Source of the DNA: Pandoraea apista
Lineage (GTDB): Bacteria > Pseudomonadota > Gammaproteobacteria > Burkholderiales > Burkholderiaceae
DNA length: 64,000 nt
Direction of reading: 5' to 3'
Assembly (NCBI RefSeq): GCF_001465595.2
Contig: NZ_CP013481.2
Span: 4,588,001 to 4,652,000 of the forward strand
Both the position numbers and the translations under genes were made by a program. The notes below the pieces were generated by a model. It was not told the origin of the DNA and ran no database searches. It saw only the letters and a program-made list of their open reading frames with translations. Below, piece after piece: positions 56,578-64,000 of the stretch. Positions within the stretch are counted from its first letter, which is position 1; every line of letters starts with the position of its first letter.

Positions 56578-58482
56578 TCAGGACACGACCGTGGCAAAGT
56601 GCGACGCCTCGGTATCGCCCTCCCCGCCGCGACGTTGCTGCTGCAATGCCCACATCTGCGCATAAAGTCCTTCGGCGCGCAGCAACTCGTCGTGCGTGCC
56701 GCGCTCCACGATGCGCCCCTTGTCGAGTACGATGATCTGCGCCGCGTGCACGACCGTGGAGAGGCGGTGTGCGATCACCAGCGTGGTGCGTTCACGGGCG
56801 ATGTTGCGCAACTCCGACTGAATCGCCTGCTCCGAGCGCGAGTCCAGCGCCGAGGTCGCTTCGTCGAAAATCAGAATGTGCGGATTCTTGAGAATGGTGC
56901 GGGCAATCGCCACGCGCTGCTTCTCGCCGCCGGAGAGCTTGAGGCCGCGCTCTCCGACCATCGAGTCGTAACCTGCCGGCAGACTCTCAATGAAATCGTG
57001 GATATGCGCTGCACGGGCCGCAGCGATGACCTGCTCGCGCGACGCCGACGGGTTGCCGTACGCAATGTTGTAGTAGATGGTGTCGTTGAACAGCACCGTG
57101 TCCTGCGGCACGATGCCAATGGCCGCGCGCAGCGAATCCTGCGTTACGTCGCGAATGTCCTGACCGTCGATAGTGATACGCCCCGCAGGTACACCGGGGA
57201 AGCCTACGTCATAGAAGCGGAACAACAACCGCGAAAGCGTCGATTTGCCCGAGCCGCTATGTCCGACGACCGCCGTGGTGGTCCCTGCCGCCACGGTGAA
57301 ATCGACATCGTGCAGAATCTGGCGCGACGCCTCGTAACCAAAGTTCACGTGATCGAAGCGCACCGTGCTGCCGCGACAGACAAGAGGCTGCGCGCCCGGC
57401 GGATCGGCCACTTCGCGGTTGACGTCGAGCAGCGTGAACATGCGGTCCATGTCAGTCATTGCCTGCTTGAGTTCGCGGTAGATGACACCGAGGAAGTTCA
57501 GCGGAATGTAGAGCTGCAACATGAACGTATTGACAAGCACCAGATCGCCCAGCGTCATGCGTCCGCTCATGACGCCCTGCGTAGCGTGCCAGAGAATCAG
57601 AATCAGGCCGCTCGCGATGATGACCTGCTGGCCGAAATTCAGCACCGAAAGCGAATTCTGCGAACGAATCGCCGCCGCGCGATAGCGCTTGAGATTCTCG
57701 TCGTAACGCTGCGTCTCAAACGCTTCGTTACCGAAATACTTCACCGTCTCGTAGTTGATGAGCGAATCGATGGCGCGGGCGTTGGCCTTCGAGTCGAGTT
57801 CGTTCATCGTGCGCCGAAAGTGCGTGCGCCACTCCGTGACCTTCACCGTGAACACGATGTAGAACGCAAGCGCGATAAGCGTGACAATGGCGTAAAAGGC
57901 GTCGTAGCGCACGACGAAGAAGCCCAGCACGAGCGCCACCTCGATCAGCGTCGGCAAAATGCTGTAAAGCGAGTACGAGATCATCGACTGGATGCCTCGC
58001 GTGCCTCGCTCGATATCGCGGCTCATGCCGCCCGTCTGGCGCTCCAGGTGGAATCGCAGCGACAGCGCGTGCAGGTGGCGAAACACCTTGAGCGCGATTT
58101 GCCGCACCGCACTCTCCGTTACCTTGGAAAACAGGATTTCCCGCAGTTCCGTGAAGAGCGAGGTGGACAGGCGCACCACCCCGTAGGCAATGACCAGCAG
58201 GCCGAGGCTGCCGACGACGATCAGGCTCGGATCGCCCGTCGCGCGCGCCGTGGCCGAGAGCGCCGTCACCGGGCCGAGTGCGTCGACGATATGCTTCATG
58301 ATGATCGGCACGCCGAGGTTGGCGACCTTGGCGAGCACGAGACACGACAGCGCCAGCGCGACACGTCCGCGGAATTCAAGCAGGTAGGGGAACAGCGACT
58401 TGATGACTTGCCAGTCGCCGCGAGCCGGCCTGGCAGCACCGGAGGCCGCCGGCGCAGGCTCCGCCGGAGTGAAACGTCTCAT
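56578..58482 (-). CDS. Atm1-type ABC exporter (fused membrane and ATPase domains)
   Basis: A 634-residue half-transporter. Six membrane segments span about 35-330, and a nucleotide-binding domain about 375-610 with Walker [21 protein letters not shown], signature LSGGEKQRVAIARTIL and Walker B ILIFDEATSALD. The LNFGQQVIIASGLI and SRDIERGTRGIQ regions match the Atm1/ABCB7/HMT1 group, which exports glutathione conjugates and is linked to metal tolerance and Fe-S biogenesis. Substrate is inferred. It is divergent from the thioesterase gene. Confidence 0.92.
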   Translation of the reverse strand: MRRFTPAEPAPAASGAARPARGDWQVIKSLFPYLLEFRGRVALALSCLVLAKVANLGVPIIMKHIVDALGPVTALSATARATGDPSLIVVGSLGLLVIAYGVVRLSTSLFTELREILFSKVTESAVRQIALKVFRHLHALSLRFHLERQTGGMSRDIERGTRGIQSMISYSLYSILPTLIEVALVLGFFVVRYDAFYAIVTLIALAFYIVFTVKVTEWRTHFRRTMNELDSKANARAIDSLINYETVKYFGNEAFETQRYDENLKRYRAAAIRSQNSLSVLNFGQQVIIASGLILILWHATQGVMSGRMTLGDLVLVNTFMLQLYIPLNFLGVIYRELKQAMTDMDRMFTLLDVNREVADPPGAQPLVCRGSTVRFDHVNFGYEASRQILHDVDFTVAAGTTTAVVGHSGSGKSTLSRLLFRFYDVGFPGVPAGRITIDGQDIRDVTQDSLRAAIGIVPQDTVLFNDTIYYNIAYGNPSASREQVIAAARAAHIHDFIESLPAGYDSMVGERGLKLSGGEKQRVAIARTILKNPHILIFDEATSALDSRSEQAIQSELRNIARERTTLVIAHRLSTVVHAAQIIVLDKGRIVERGTHDELLRAEGLYAQMWALQQQRRGGEGDTEASHFATVVS

Positions 58483-58686
58483 GATGGGGTTGGGGCGGCG
58501 TCCGGCTCGCGAGAGGGCTTTCCGCTAAAATCGTCGATGGCGTATTTTCGCAGAACCCGGCGTCTCATGCTGAGCCGACGCCGGGCGGCCCTCCCCCCGT
58601 GGCGGGCCTCGGAACGACCGGTGCCGCCTTGTGGCGCGCCGTCTTCCCCGCTGTTTCCGGCATTTCCGGCTCACGCAAGGAATCTC

Positions 58687-59106
58687 ATGAGTACCCCGAC
58701 CCCCGCCCTCACGGCACTGCCCGACGAAAAAGAACTGGCGTTGCGTGTGCTACCGATGCCCGCTGACGCCAACGCCCATGGCGACGTATTCGGCGGCTGG
58801 ATCATGTCGCAGGTCGACATTGCCGGCTCGATTCCCGCCGCGCAACGCGCCAACGGCCGCGTGGCGACCATCGCCGTGAATTCGTTCCTGTTCAAGGAGC
58901 CGGTGTTCGTCGGCGATTTGCTGAGCTTCTACGCCACGATCGTGAAGACAGGCAACACGTCCATCACCGTCTATGTGGAGGCCTATGCGCAGCGCATGCG
59001 CCTGTCGCACGAGATCGTCAAAGTCACCGAGGCGATGGTGACCTATGTGGCCACCGACGAAGACCGTCGTCCGCGTCCACTGCCCAAGCTCGAAACGCTG
59101 GGCTGA
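58687..59106 (+). CDS. Acyl-CoA thioesterase, YciA-like hotdog family
   Basis: A 139-residue enzyme hydrolysing acyl-CoA. The hotdog motif is PADANAHGDVFGGWIMSQVDIAG with the catalytic Asp/Gly region, followed by VNSFLFKEPVFVGDLL. Length matches YciA (132 aa). Longer in-frame ORF upstream is opposite-strand shadow of the exporter gene. Confidence 0.92.
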   Translation: MSTPTPALTALPDEKELALRVLPMPADANAHGDVFGGWIMSQVDIAGSIPAAQRANGRVATIAVNSFLFKEPVFVGDLLSFYATIVKTGNTSITVYVEAYAQRMRLSHEIVKVTEAMVTYVATDEDRRPRPLPKLETLG

Positions 59107-59154
59107 TTCGGGTCGATTCGGGTCGATTCGGGTCGATTCGCGCCGATTCGATCT
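59105..59154. repeat. 10-bp tandem repeat after the thioesterase gene
   Basis: Three exact copies of gattcgggtc (59105-59134) then two degenerate copies (gattcgcgcc, gattcgatct). The first begins in the stop codon of the thioesterase gene. Five units in all. Probably slippage-prone but outside coding sequence. Confidence 0.9.
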
Positions 59155-59173
59155 GCGCCGCTCGCCAACGACA

Positions 59174-59209
59174 AACGCCGCCGTCTCGCGAAACGAGACG
59201 TGCGGCGTT
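59174..59209. terminator. Terminator between convergent thioesterase and enoyl-CoA hydratase genes
   Basis: A 15-bp stem (aacgccgc + cgtctcg pairing with cgagacg + gcggcgtt, one bulge) with loop cgaaa. It can act on both strands. Confidence 0.8.
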
Positions 59210-59255
59210 AGTGTTTCTACGCGCCCGCCGATTCGTCCGGCGACGGCAATCGGCC

Positions 59256-60023
59256 TTACGAGAACTGATTGAAATCCGGCTTACGTTTCTCGAAAAACGC
59301 GGTGAAAGCCTCGCGCGCTTCGGGCGACACCAGCCGTTTGCCGAACTCCAGCGCTTCGTCGCGAATGCGCTCCTGCACGTCCCGTGCGCTATCGCCCTTC
59401 ATCAACTGCTTGGTCACACGCAACGATCCCGCCGGCATGGCGGCCAGTTGTGCAGCGCGCTTCGCGGCGTACTCCGCCAGTTCGGCCGCCGGCACGATAC
59501 GATTGACGAAACCCATGGCCACGGCTTCGTTCACGTCGAACGGCTCACCGAAGAGCAACTTCTCGGCGGCACGCTGGTAGCCCGCCACGCGCGGCAGCAG
59601 CCAGCTCGACGCGGCCTCGGGACACAGCGCCAGTTGCGAGAACGGCAGCGAGAAGCGCGCCGTGTCGGCGGCGTACACCACGTCGCAATGCAGCAGCAGC
59701 GTAGTGCCAACACCGACCGCGTTGCCCGCCACCGCCGCAACGATCGGCTTGGTCGCCTGACTGATCGCTCGCAGGAACTGGAACACGGGGGCGTTGTCGT
59801 CCTTCGGCGGGTGCTTCAGGAAATCCTCGAGATCGTTGCCTGCCGAGAAGGCCTCCGGCTGCCCCTGAATCAGAATCACGCGCACCGACGGATCGGCCTC
59901 GGCTTCGGCAATGCCGTCGGCAACGGCCTGATACATGGCTGCGGTAATCGCGTTTTTCTTGTGTGCACGGTTGAACGTCAGCACCTGCACGGCGCCCTGA
60001 CGCTGCACCAATACGTCTTCCAT
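59256..60023 (-). CDS. Enoyl-CoA hydratase/isomerase (crotonase family)
   Basis: A 255-residue crotonase. The oxyanion-hole segments are FSAGNDLEDF and AVAGNAVGVGTTLLLHCD. The sequence GNDLEDF and the SWLLPRVAGYQRAAEKLLFGEPF stretch are typical of the isomerase/hydratase group associated with this fad cluster. ATG 60023 follows GAGGAGA. It is the last gene of the beta-oxidation cluster, 179 bases after the thiolase stop. Confidence 0.92.
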   Translation of the reverse strand: MEDVLVQRQGAVQVLTFNRAHKKNAITAAMYQAVADGIAEAEADPSVRVILIQGQPEAFSAGNDLEDFLKHPPKDDNAPVFQFLRAISQATKPIVAAVAGNAVGVGTTLLLHCDVVYAADTARFSLPFSQLALCPEAASSWLLPRVAGYQRAAEKLLFGEPFDVNEAVAMGFVNRIVPAAELAEYAAKRAAQLAAMPAGSLRVTKQLMKGDSARDVQERIRDEALEFGKRLVSPEAREAFTAFFEKRKPDFNQFS

Positions 60024-60202
60024 TGTTTGTGTCTCCTCGGCTTTGTCGCGAATCCGGGAACGCCGGATCGTCGCCTGCGACAGATGAGAACGCCGGGGGC
60101 GGCCACGCATTCGCGAACCCGCACCCCGGCGCCCTGAGCCGTCGTCTGCCAATCTGTCGGCTGTCAGCCGATGTGTCCATCCACGGCCGACGACGTCTGC
60201 AC

Positions 60203-61402
60203 TTACATACGCTCCAGAATCCCCGCAGCGCCCATACCGGTGCCCACGCACATCGTCACCATGCCGTACTTCAGGTTGTGACGACGCAGCGCATGCACCA
60301 CCGTCGCTGCCCGGACTGCGCCGGTCGCGCCCAGTGGGTGGCCCAGAGCAATTGCGCCGCCCATCGGGTTGACCTTGCTGGTATCGAGATCCAGATCTTT
60401 GATGACGGCCAGCGCCTGCGCTGCAAACGCCTCGTTCAGTTCGATCCAGTCCATCTGGTCCTGCGTGAGGCCCGCGGCGCGCAGCGCGGCCGGAATGGCT
60501 TCCTTCGGACCGATACCCATGATCTCCGGCGGCACGCCGCGCACGGCGAACGACACAAACCGCGCGAGCGGCGTGAGGTTGAATTGCTTGAGAATCTTCT
60601 CGCTTACAACGAGCAGCGCGCCCGCGCCGTCCGACGTCTGCGAACTGTTGCCGGCCGTGACCGAGCCCTTGTTCGCGAACACCGGGCGCAGTTTGGCGAG
60701 CCCCTCGATCGACGTATCCGGACGTGGGCCTTCGTCGAGCGAGAGGGTGCGCGTCTTGATCGACACTTCGCCCGTCGCCAGATTCGGGAATCGCTCGACG
60801 ATCTCGATCGGCGTGATCTCGTTCGTGAACTCGCCGGCTTGCTGGGCCTTGATCGCCTTCTGATGCGAGGCCAGTGCGAAGGCGTCCTGCGCCTCGCGCG
60901 TCACGCCCCACTGCTGAGCCACCTTCTCGGCGGTCAGCCCCATGCCGTAGGCAATGCCCACGTTCTCGTCGCGCTCGAAGATCGACGGCGAGAGCGACGG
61001 CGTGTTGCCCATCATCGGCACCATGCTCATGCTTTCCACGCCGCCGGCAAACATCGCGTCGGCTTCGCCCACCCGGATGCGGTCTGCGGCCATGGCGAGC
61101 GCCGTCAGACCCGAGGCGCAGAAGCGGTTGACGGTCACGCCGCCCACCGTATTCGGCAACCCCGAGAGCAGCGCGCCGATACGCGCCACGTTCAGACCTT
61201 GCTGGGCTTCGGGAATAGCGCAGCCGATGATCGCGTCTTCGATCACCTTCGGATCGAGATCCGGCACCTGGGCAAGCGTGCTCTTGAGGATGGTCGCGAG
61301 CAGATCGTCGGGACGGGTGTTCTTGTAGCTGCCCTTGGGTGCCTTGCCGATCGGCGCACGCGTGGCGGCGACGATGTAGGCGTCTTGCAGTTGTTTGCTC
61401 AT
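60203..61402 (-). CDS. fadA: Acetyl-CoA C-acyltransferase (3-ketoacyl-CoA thiolase)
   Basis: A 399-residue thiolase. The nucleophile Cys is in VNRFCASGLTALAMAADRI (about residue 90), the His in NEAFAAQAL and GHPLGATGA, and the second Cys in TMCVGTGMGAAGI. Completes beta-oxidation with the FadB-like protein encoded 17 bases upstream. Start is ATG 61402 (MSKQLQDAYIVAATR). Confidence 0.95.
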   Translation of the reverse strand: MSKQLQDAYIVAATRAPIGKAPKGSYKNTRPDDLLATILKSTLAQVPDLDPKVIEDAIIGCAIPEAQQGLNVARIGALLSGLPNTVGGVTVNRFCASGLTALAMAADRIRVGEADAMFAGGVESMSMVPMMGNTPSLSPSIFERDENVGIAYGMGLTAEKVAQQWGVTREAQDAFALASHQKAIKAQQAGEFTNEITPIEIVERFPNLATGEVSIKTRTLSLDEGPRPDTSIEGLAKLRPVFANKGSVTAGNSSQTSDGAGALLVVSEKILKQFNLTPLARFVSFAVRGVPPEIMGIGPKEAIPAALRAAGLTQDQMDWIELNEAFAAQALAVIKDLDLDTSKVNPMGGAIALGHPLGATGAVRAATVVHALRRHNLKYGMVTMCVGTGMGAAGILERM

Positions 61403-61419
61403 GTCAGTCTCCGATCGGC

Positions 61420-63864
61420 TTAGTTGCGCACCGGCTTGCCGGTTTGCAGCATGCCCATGATGCGTTCCTGGGTCTTCGAGGTGCCCAGCAATTCGATGAA
61501 GGCACGACGCTCGAGCGCCAACAGCCACTCTTCGTTCACGAGGCTGCCGGCTTCCACGTCGCCGCCGCACACGGCTTCGGCAATGCGCGAGGCGATCAGG
61601 AAGTCGTGCGCCGAAATGAAGTTGCCGTCACGCATGTTCACGAGCGACGCCTTGATCGTCGACACTCCCGAACGACCGGCAACGGGAATGCCGGCAGGCT
61701 TGAGCGGCGGACGATACCCGGAGATGGCCAGCGCCCGGGCCTCGTTGCGTGCGACCGACAGCAGTTCGTGCACGTTGTAGACGATGGTGTCCGTCGGCTT
61801 CAGATAGCCCATGTCGCGGGCATCGAGCGCCGAAGTCGAAACCTTCGCCATAGCGGCGTTGGTGAACGACTTCGTCACGAACTGGAGATATTGCACACTG
61901 CCCGCCGCGCTCGCCGCTTCGGCGGCACGAATCGCCGCTTCCTTCAGGCCGCCGCCGCCCGGCACAAGGCCGACGCCGACTTCCACCAGACCGATGTAGC
62001 TCTCGAGCGCCGCCACGCGCTTGGCGCTATGCAGCAGCAGTTCGCAGCCGCCGCCCAGCGCAATGCCGGAGACCGCCGAGACAACCGGCACCTGCGCATA
62101 CTTCACACGCATCATGCCGTCCTGGAATTTCTTGATGAACGGCTCGATCCCCTTCGCGCCCCCCATCATGAAGGCGGGCATGGCCGCTTCCAGATCGGCA
62201 CCGGCGGAGAACGGGCCGCCCGGTGCGCCGAGTTTGAGCGACGTCGGCTGCCACACGACCACGCCGCGATATTGCTGCTCGGCCAGATCGATGGCGCGGG
62301 TCAGACCGTCGATGACGGCCGGCCCGATGGTATTCATCTTCGACTTGAACGAGACGATGAGCACGTCGTCCTGGCCCGGGGTCTCGTCGACCCACAGGCG
62401 CACGGCGTCGTTCTCTTCGATGGTCTTGCCGAACTTGCGCGGATCGGCGCTGGCATCGCCCACGAGCGATGCAGGGAACACCTGACGCTGATACACCGGC
62501 AGCGTGCTGCGCGGCACGAAAGCGTCCCTGGCCGGCGCGTACGAGCCTTCTGCCGTGTGCACACCCCCAGCCTCGGCGACCTTACCGCTCGTCACCCACT
62601 TGGGCAGCGGGGCGTTCGAGAGGGCATGGCCGGCGTCGATGTCTTCCTGCACCCACTGGGCGATCTCCTTCCAGCCCGCCGCCTGCCAGTCCTCGAAAGG
62701 ACCAGTGCTCCAGCCGAAGCCCCAACGAATCGCGAAGTCCACTTCGCGCGCGTTGTCGGCGATCTGCTCGAGATATACGCCGATGTAGTGGAACACGTCA
62801 CGGAACACGGCCCACAGGAACTGGGCTTGCGGGTGAGTCGACTCACGCAGCAGACGCAGGCGCTCGGCCGGCGCCTTCTTCAGAATGCGCACGACCATCT
62901 CGTCGGCCTTCTTGCCCGACTCCACATATTCGCCCGATTGCGGGTCGAGTACCTTGATGACCTTGCCTTCCTTCTTGTAGAAGCCCGCGCCGGTCTTCTG
63001 ACCCAGCGCGCCCTTCTCCACGAGTGCCTTGAGCACGGGCGGCGTGGCGTACGTCGGGGCGAACGGGTCGTCCTTGAGGCCGTCCTGCATCGTCTTGATA
63101 ACGTGCGCCATCGTGTCCAGACCGACCACGTCGGCCGTGCGGAACGTGGCCGACTTGGCGCGACCGAGCTTGCTGCCGGTCAGGTCGTCGACGACATCGA
63201 ACGGAATGCCGTATTTCTGCGCCTCGGCGAACACCGCCAGAATCGAGAACACACCCACGCGGTTGGCGATGAAATTCGGCGTGTCCTTGGCACGCACCAC
63301 GCCCTTGCCGAGCGTGGAGGTGAGGAACGTTTCGAGTTGATCCAGAATCGCCGGCTCGGTCGTCGCGGTCGGAATCAGCTCGACCAGATGCATGTAGCGC
63401 GGCGGGTTGAAGAAGTGCACGCCGCAGAAGCGCGACTTCAGATCGGCGTCGAAACCTTCCGAGAGTTCGGTAATCGACAGGCCCGACGTGTTCGAGGCGA
63501 AGATCGCATGCTTGGCCAGATGCGGCGAGACCTTCTTGTAGAGGTCATGCTTCCAGTCCATGCGCTCGGCGATCGCCTCGATCACCACGTCGCAACCGGC
63601 GAGTTTCTCGAGGTCGTCTTCGTAGTTCGCCGTTTCGATATATTGGGCGTCGGCCTTGTCGGCGAATGGTGCAGGGCTCAGCTTCTTCAGGCCGTCGATG
63701 GCACGCGTGACGATGCCGTTCTTCGGGCCTTCCTTGGCCGGCAGATCGAACAGCACAACGGGCACTTTCGCATTGACGAGGTGGGCGGCGATCTGCGCAC
63801 CCATCACGCCGGCGCCCAGCACGGCGACCTTGCGTACGACCAGGGGTTTGTTGGTTTGGCTCAC
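61420..63864 (-). CDS. fadB: Bifunctional 3-hydroxyacyl-CoA dehydrogenase/enoyl-CoA hydratase (FadB-like, HAD domain first)
   Basis: An 814-residue enzyme. The NAD fold (VRKVAVLGAGVMGAQIAAHLVN) leads residues 1-300, a linker and second HAD part follow, and a crotonase domain (about 480-700: FSAGADLEAAMPAF, ALGGGCELLLHS) lies C-terminal. This order is the reverse of E. coli FadB and typical of betaproteobacterial and actinobacterial FadB2-type proteins. It starts with GTG preceded by GGAGGAG. Part of a cluster with acyl-CoA dehydrogenase upstream and thiolase downstream. Confidence 0.94.
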   Translation of the reverse strand: MSQTNKPLVVRKVAVLGAGVMGAQIAAHLVNAKVPVVLFDLPAKEGPKNGIVTRAIDGLKKLSPAPFADKADAQYIETANYEDDLEKLAGCDVVIEAIAERMDWKHDLYKKVSPHLAKHAIFASNTSGLSITELSEGFDADLKSRFCGVHFFNPPRYMHLVELIPTATTEPAILDQLETFLTSTLGKGVVRAKDTPNFIANRVGVFSILAVFAEAQKYGIPFDVVDDLTGSKLGRAKSATFRTADVVGLDTMAHVIKTMQDGLKDDPFAPTYATPPVLKALVEKGALGQKTGAGFYKKEGKVIKVLDPQSGEYVESGKKADEMVVRILKKAPAERLRLLRESTHPQAQFLWAVFRDVFHYIGVYLEQIADNAREVDFAIRWGFGWSTGPFEDWQAAGWKEIAQWVQEDIDAGHALSNAPLPKWVTSGKVAEAGGVHTAEGSYAPARDAFVPRSTLPVYQRQVFPASLVGDASADPRKFGKTIEENDAVRLWVDETPGQDDVLIVSFKSKMNTIGPAVIDGLTRAIDLAEQQYRGVVVWQPTSLKLGAPGGPFSAGADLEAAMPAFMMGGAKGIEPFIKKFQDGMMRVKYAQVPVVSAVSGIALGGGCELLLHSAKRVAALESYIGLVEVGVGLVPGGGGLKEAAIRAAEAASAAGSVQYLQFVTKSFTNAAMAKVSTSALDARDMGYLKPTDTIVYNVHELLSVARNEARALAISGYRPPLKPAGIPVAGRSGVSTIKASLVNMRDGNFISAHDFLIASRIAEAVCGGDVEAGSLVNEEWLLALERRAFIELLGTSKTQERIMGMLQTGKPVRN

Positions 63865-63881
63865 GGTAATCTCCTCCGCTC

Positions 63882-64000
63882 TCAGAACAGGTCGACGTCG
63901 ACTTCCATCAACGTCTTCGCACCGGCACGGGCCATGCGGATTTGCGACGCGGTCTCCGGCAGCAACTTGGCGAAGTAGAAACGCGCCGTAGCGAGCTTCG
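63882..64000 (-). CDS. Acyl-CoA dehydrogenase, C-terminal fragment
   Basis: The last 38 or so residues of a gene that enters from beyond the right edge, ending at the TGA at 63882. The visible end (LATARFYFAKLLPETASQIR, then MARAGAKTLMEVDVDLF) matches the C-terminal tail of long-chain acyl-CoA dehydrogenases of about 596 residues that precede this FadB-like gene in Burkholderiaceae. It should catalyse the first step of beta-oxidation. Confidence 0.8.
   Translation of the reverse strand, partial: KLATARFYFAKLLPETASQIRMARAGAKTLMEVDVDLF

Noticed and set aside
56599..58686. Long N-terminal extension of the thioesterase frame
   Set aside because: It is antisense to the ABC exporter; the hotdog protein starts at 58687.
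59105..59154. Short tandem repeat considered as CRISPR
   Set aside because: Units are 10 bases with no spacers and no cas genes nearby.
61339..63978. 879-codon open frame on the plus strand
   Set aside because: Antisense shadow of the FadB-like gene, typical of GC-rich DNA with biased third codon positions.

Overview
The window is chromosomal DNA from a high-GC betaproteobacterium. Protein sequences, the edd-eda-gntT-gntK gluconate block, the split PntAA/PntAB transhydrogenase and the gltIJKL-gdhA layout fit Burkholderiaceae. The genus Pandoraea is my best guess, but no species marker here proves it. It falls into an accessory part (1-15452, a type III secretion island), a mostly housekeeping part (15678-64000), and one accessory-looking hypothetical gene between them (23356-24441).

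Type III secretion island, 1-15452. Gene content and order match the Salmonella SPI-2 (Ssa) type, rearranged into blocks. Minus strand 15452 to 10400 carries an AraC-type regulator, then sctF, sctG, sctI, sctJ, sctK, sctL and sctW, nearly all joined by short overlaps. Plus strand 6094-9704 carries an SsaB/SpiC-like gene, sctC, sctD and sctE; a lone InvB/SpaK-type chaperone gene follows at 9908. Minus strand 5781 to 1 carries an SsrB-like response regulator, an SsaM-like gene, sctV, sctN, sctO, sctP and the start of sctQ, cut by the window edge. The export gate genes sctRSTU should lie beyond the left edge. No translocon gene, effector gene or SsrA-like sensor kinase is visible.

Metabolic and housekeeping part. 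15678-18988: FMN-dependent glutamate synthase family protein, mnmA, a Nudix hydrolase. 19413-22318: proton-translocating transhydrogenase pntAA-pntAB-pntB. 22428-24441: mtnN and the unknown protein. 24521-31770: an Entner-Doudoroff/gluconate block (edd, eda, gntT, gntK, then an rlmL-like methyltransferase) divergent from its probable repressor gene hexR, with two HexR-like palindromes between. 31826-36054: 2-ketoacid reductase, a DsbA-like isomerase, hemJ, then ruvC and ruvB with no ruvA between them. 36087-49467: an MpaB-like protein, a phosphatase, a PEBP protein, dtd, tyrS, an M23 peptidase, anmK, erpA, argC, rpsI, rplM, OsmC, the RNase P RNA, DUF3025 and pyrC.

A candidate small RNA, about 97 nt, lies at 46170-46266 on the minus strand. 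It has a promoter, a terminator and a hairpin loop complementary to a Shine-Dalgarno sequence. 49658-56460: a glutamine amidotransferase, then glutamate uptake (gltIJKL) and use (gdhA) behind a LysR-type gene, with conspicuous palindromes in both intergenic regions. 56578-64000: an Atm1-type ABC exporter, an acyl-CoA thioesterase, and a fatty-acid beta-oxidation cluster (acyl-CoA dehydrogenase, FadB-like, thiolase, enoyl-CoA hydratase) running off the right edge.

I see no tRNA gene, insertion sequence, prophage, CRISPR array or replication origin. All names come from reading the sequence and from remembered family sequences; no database search was run.
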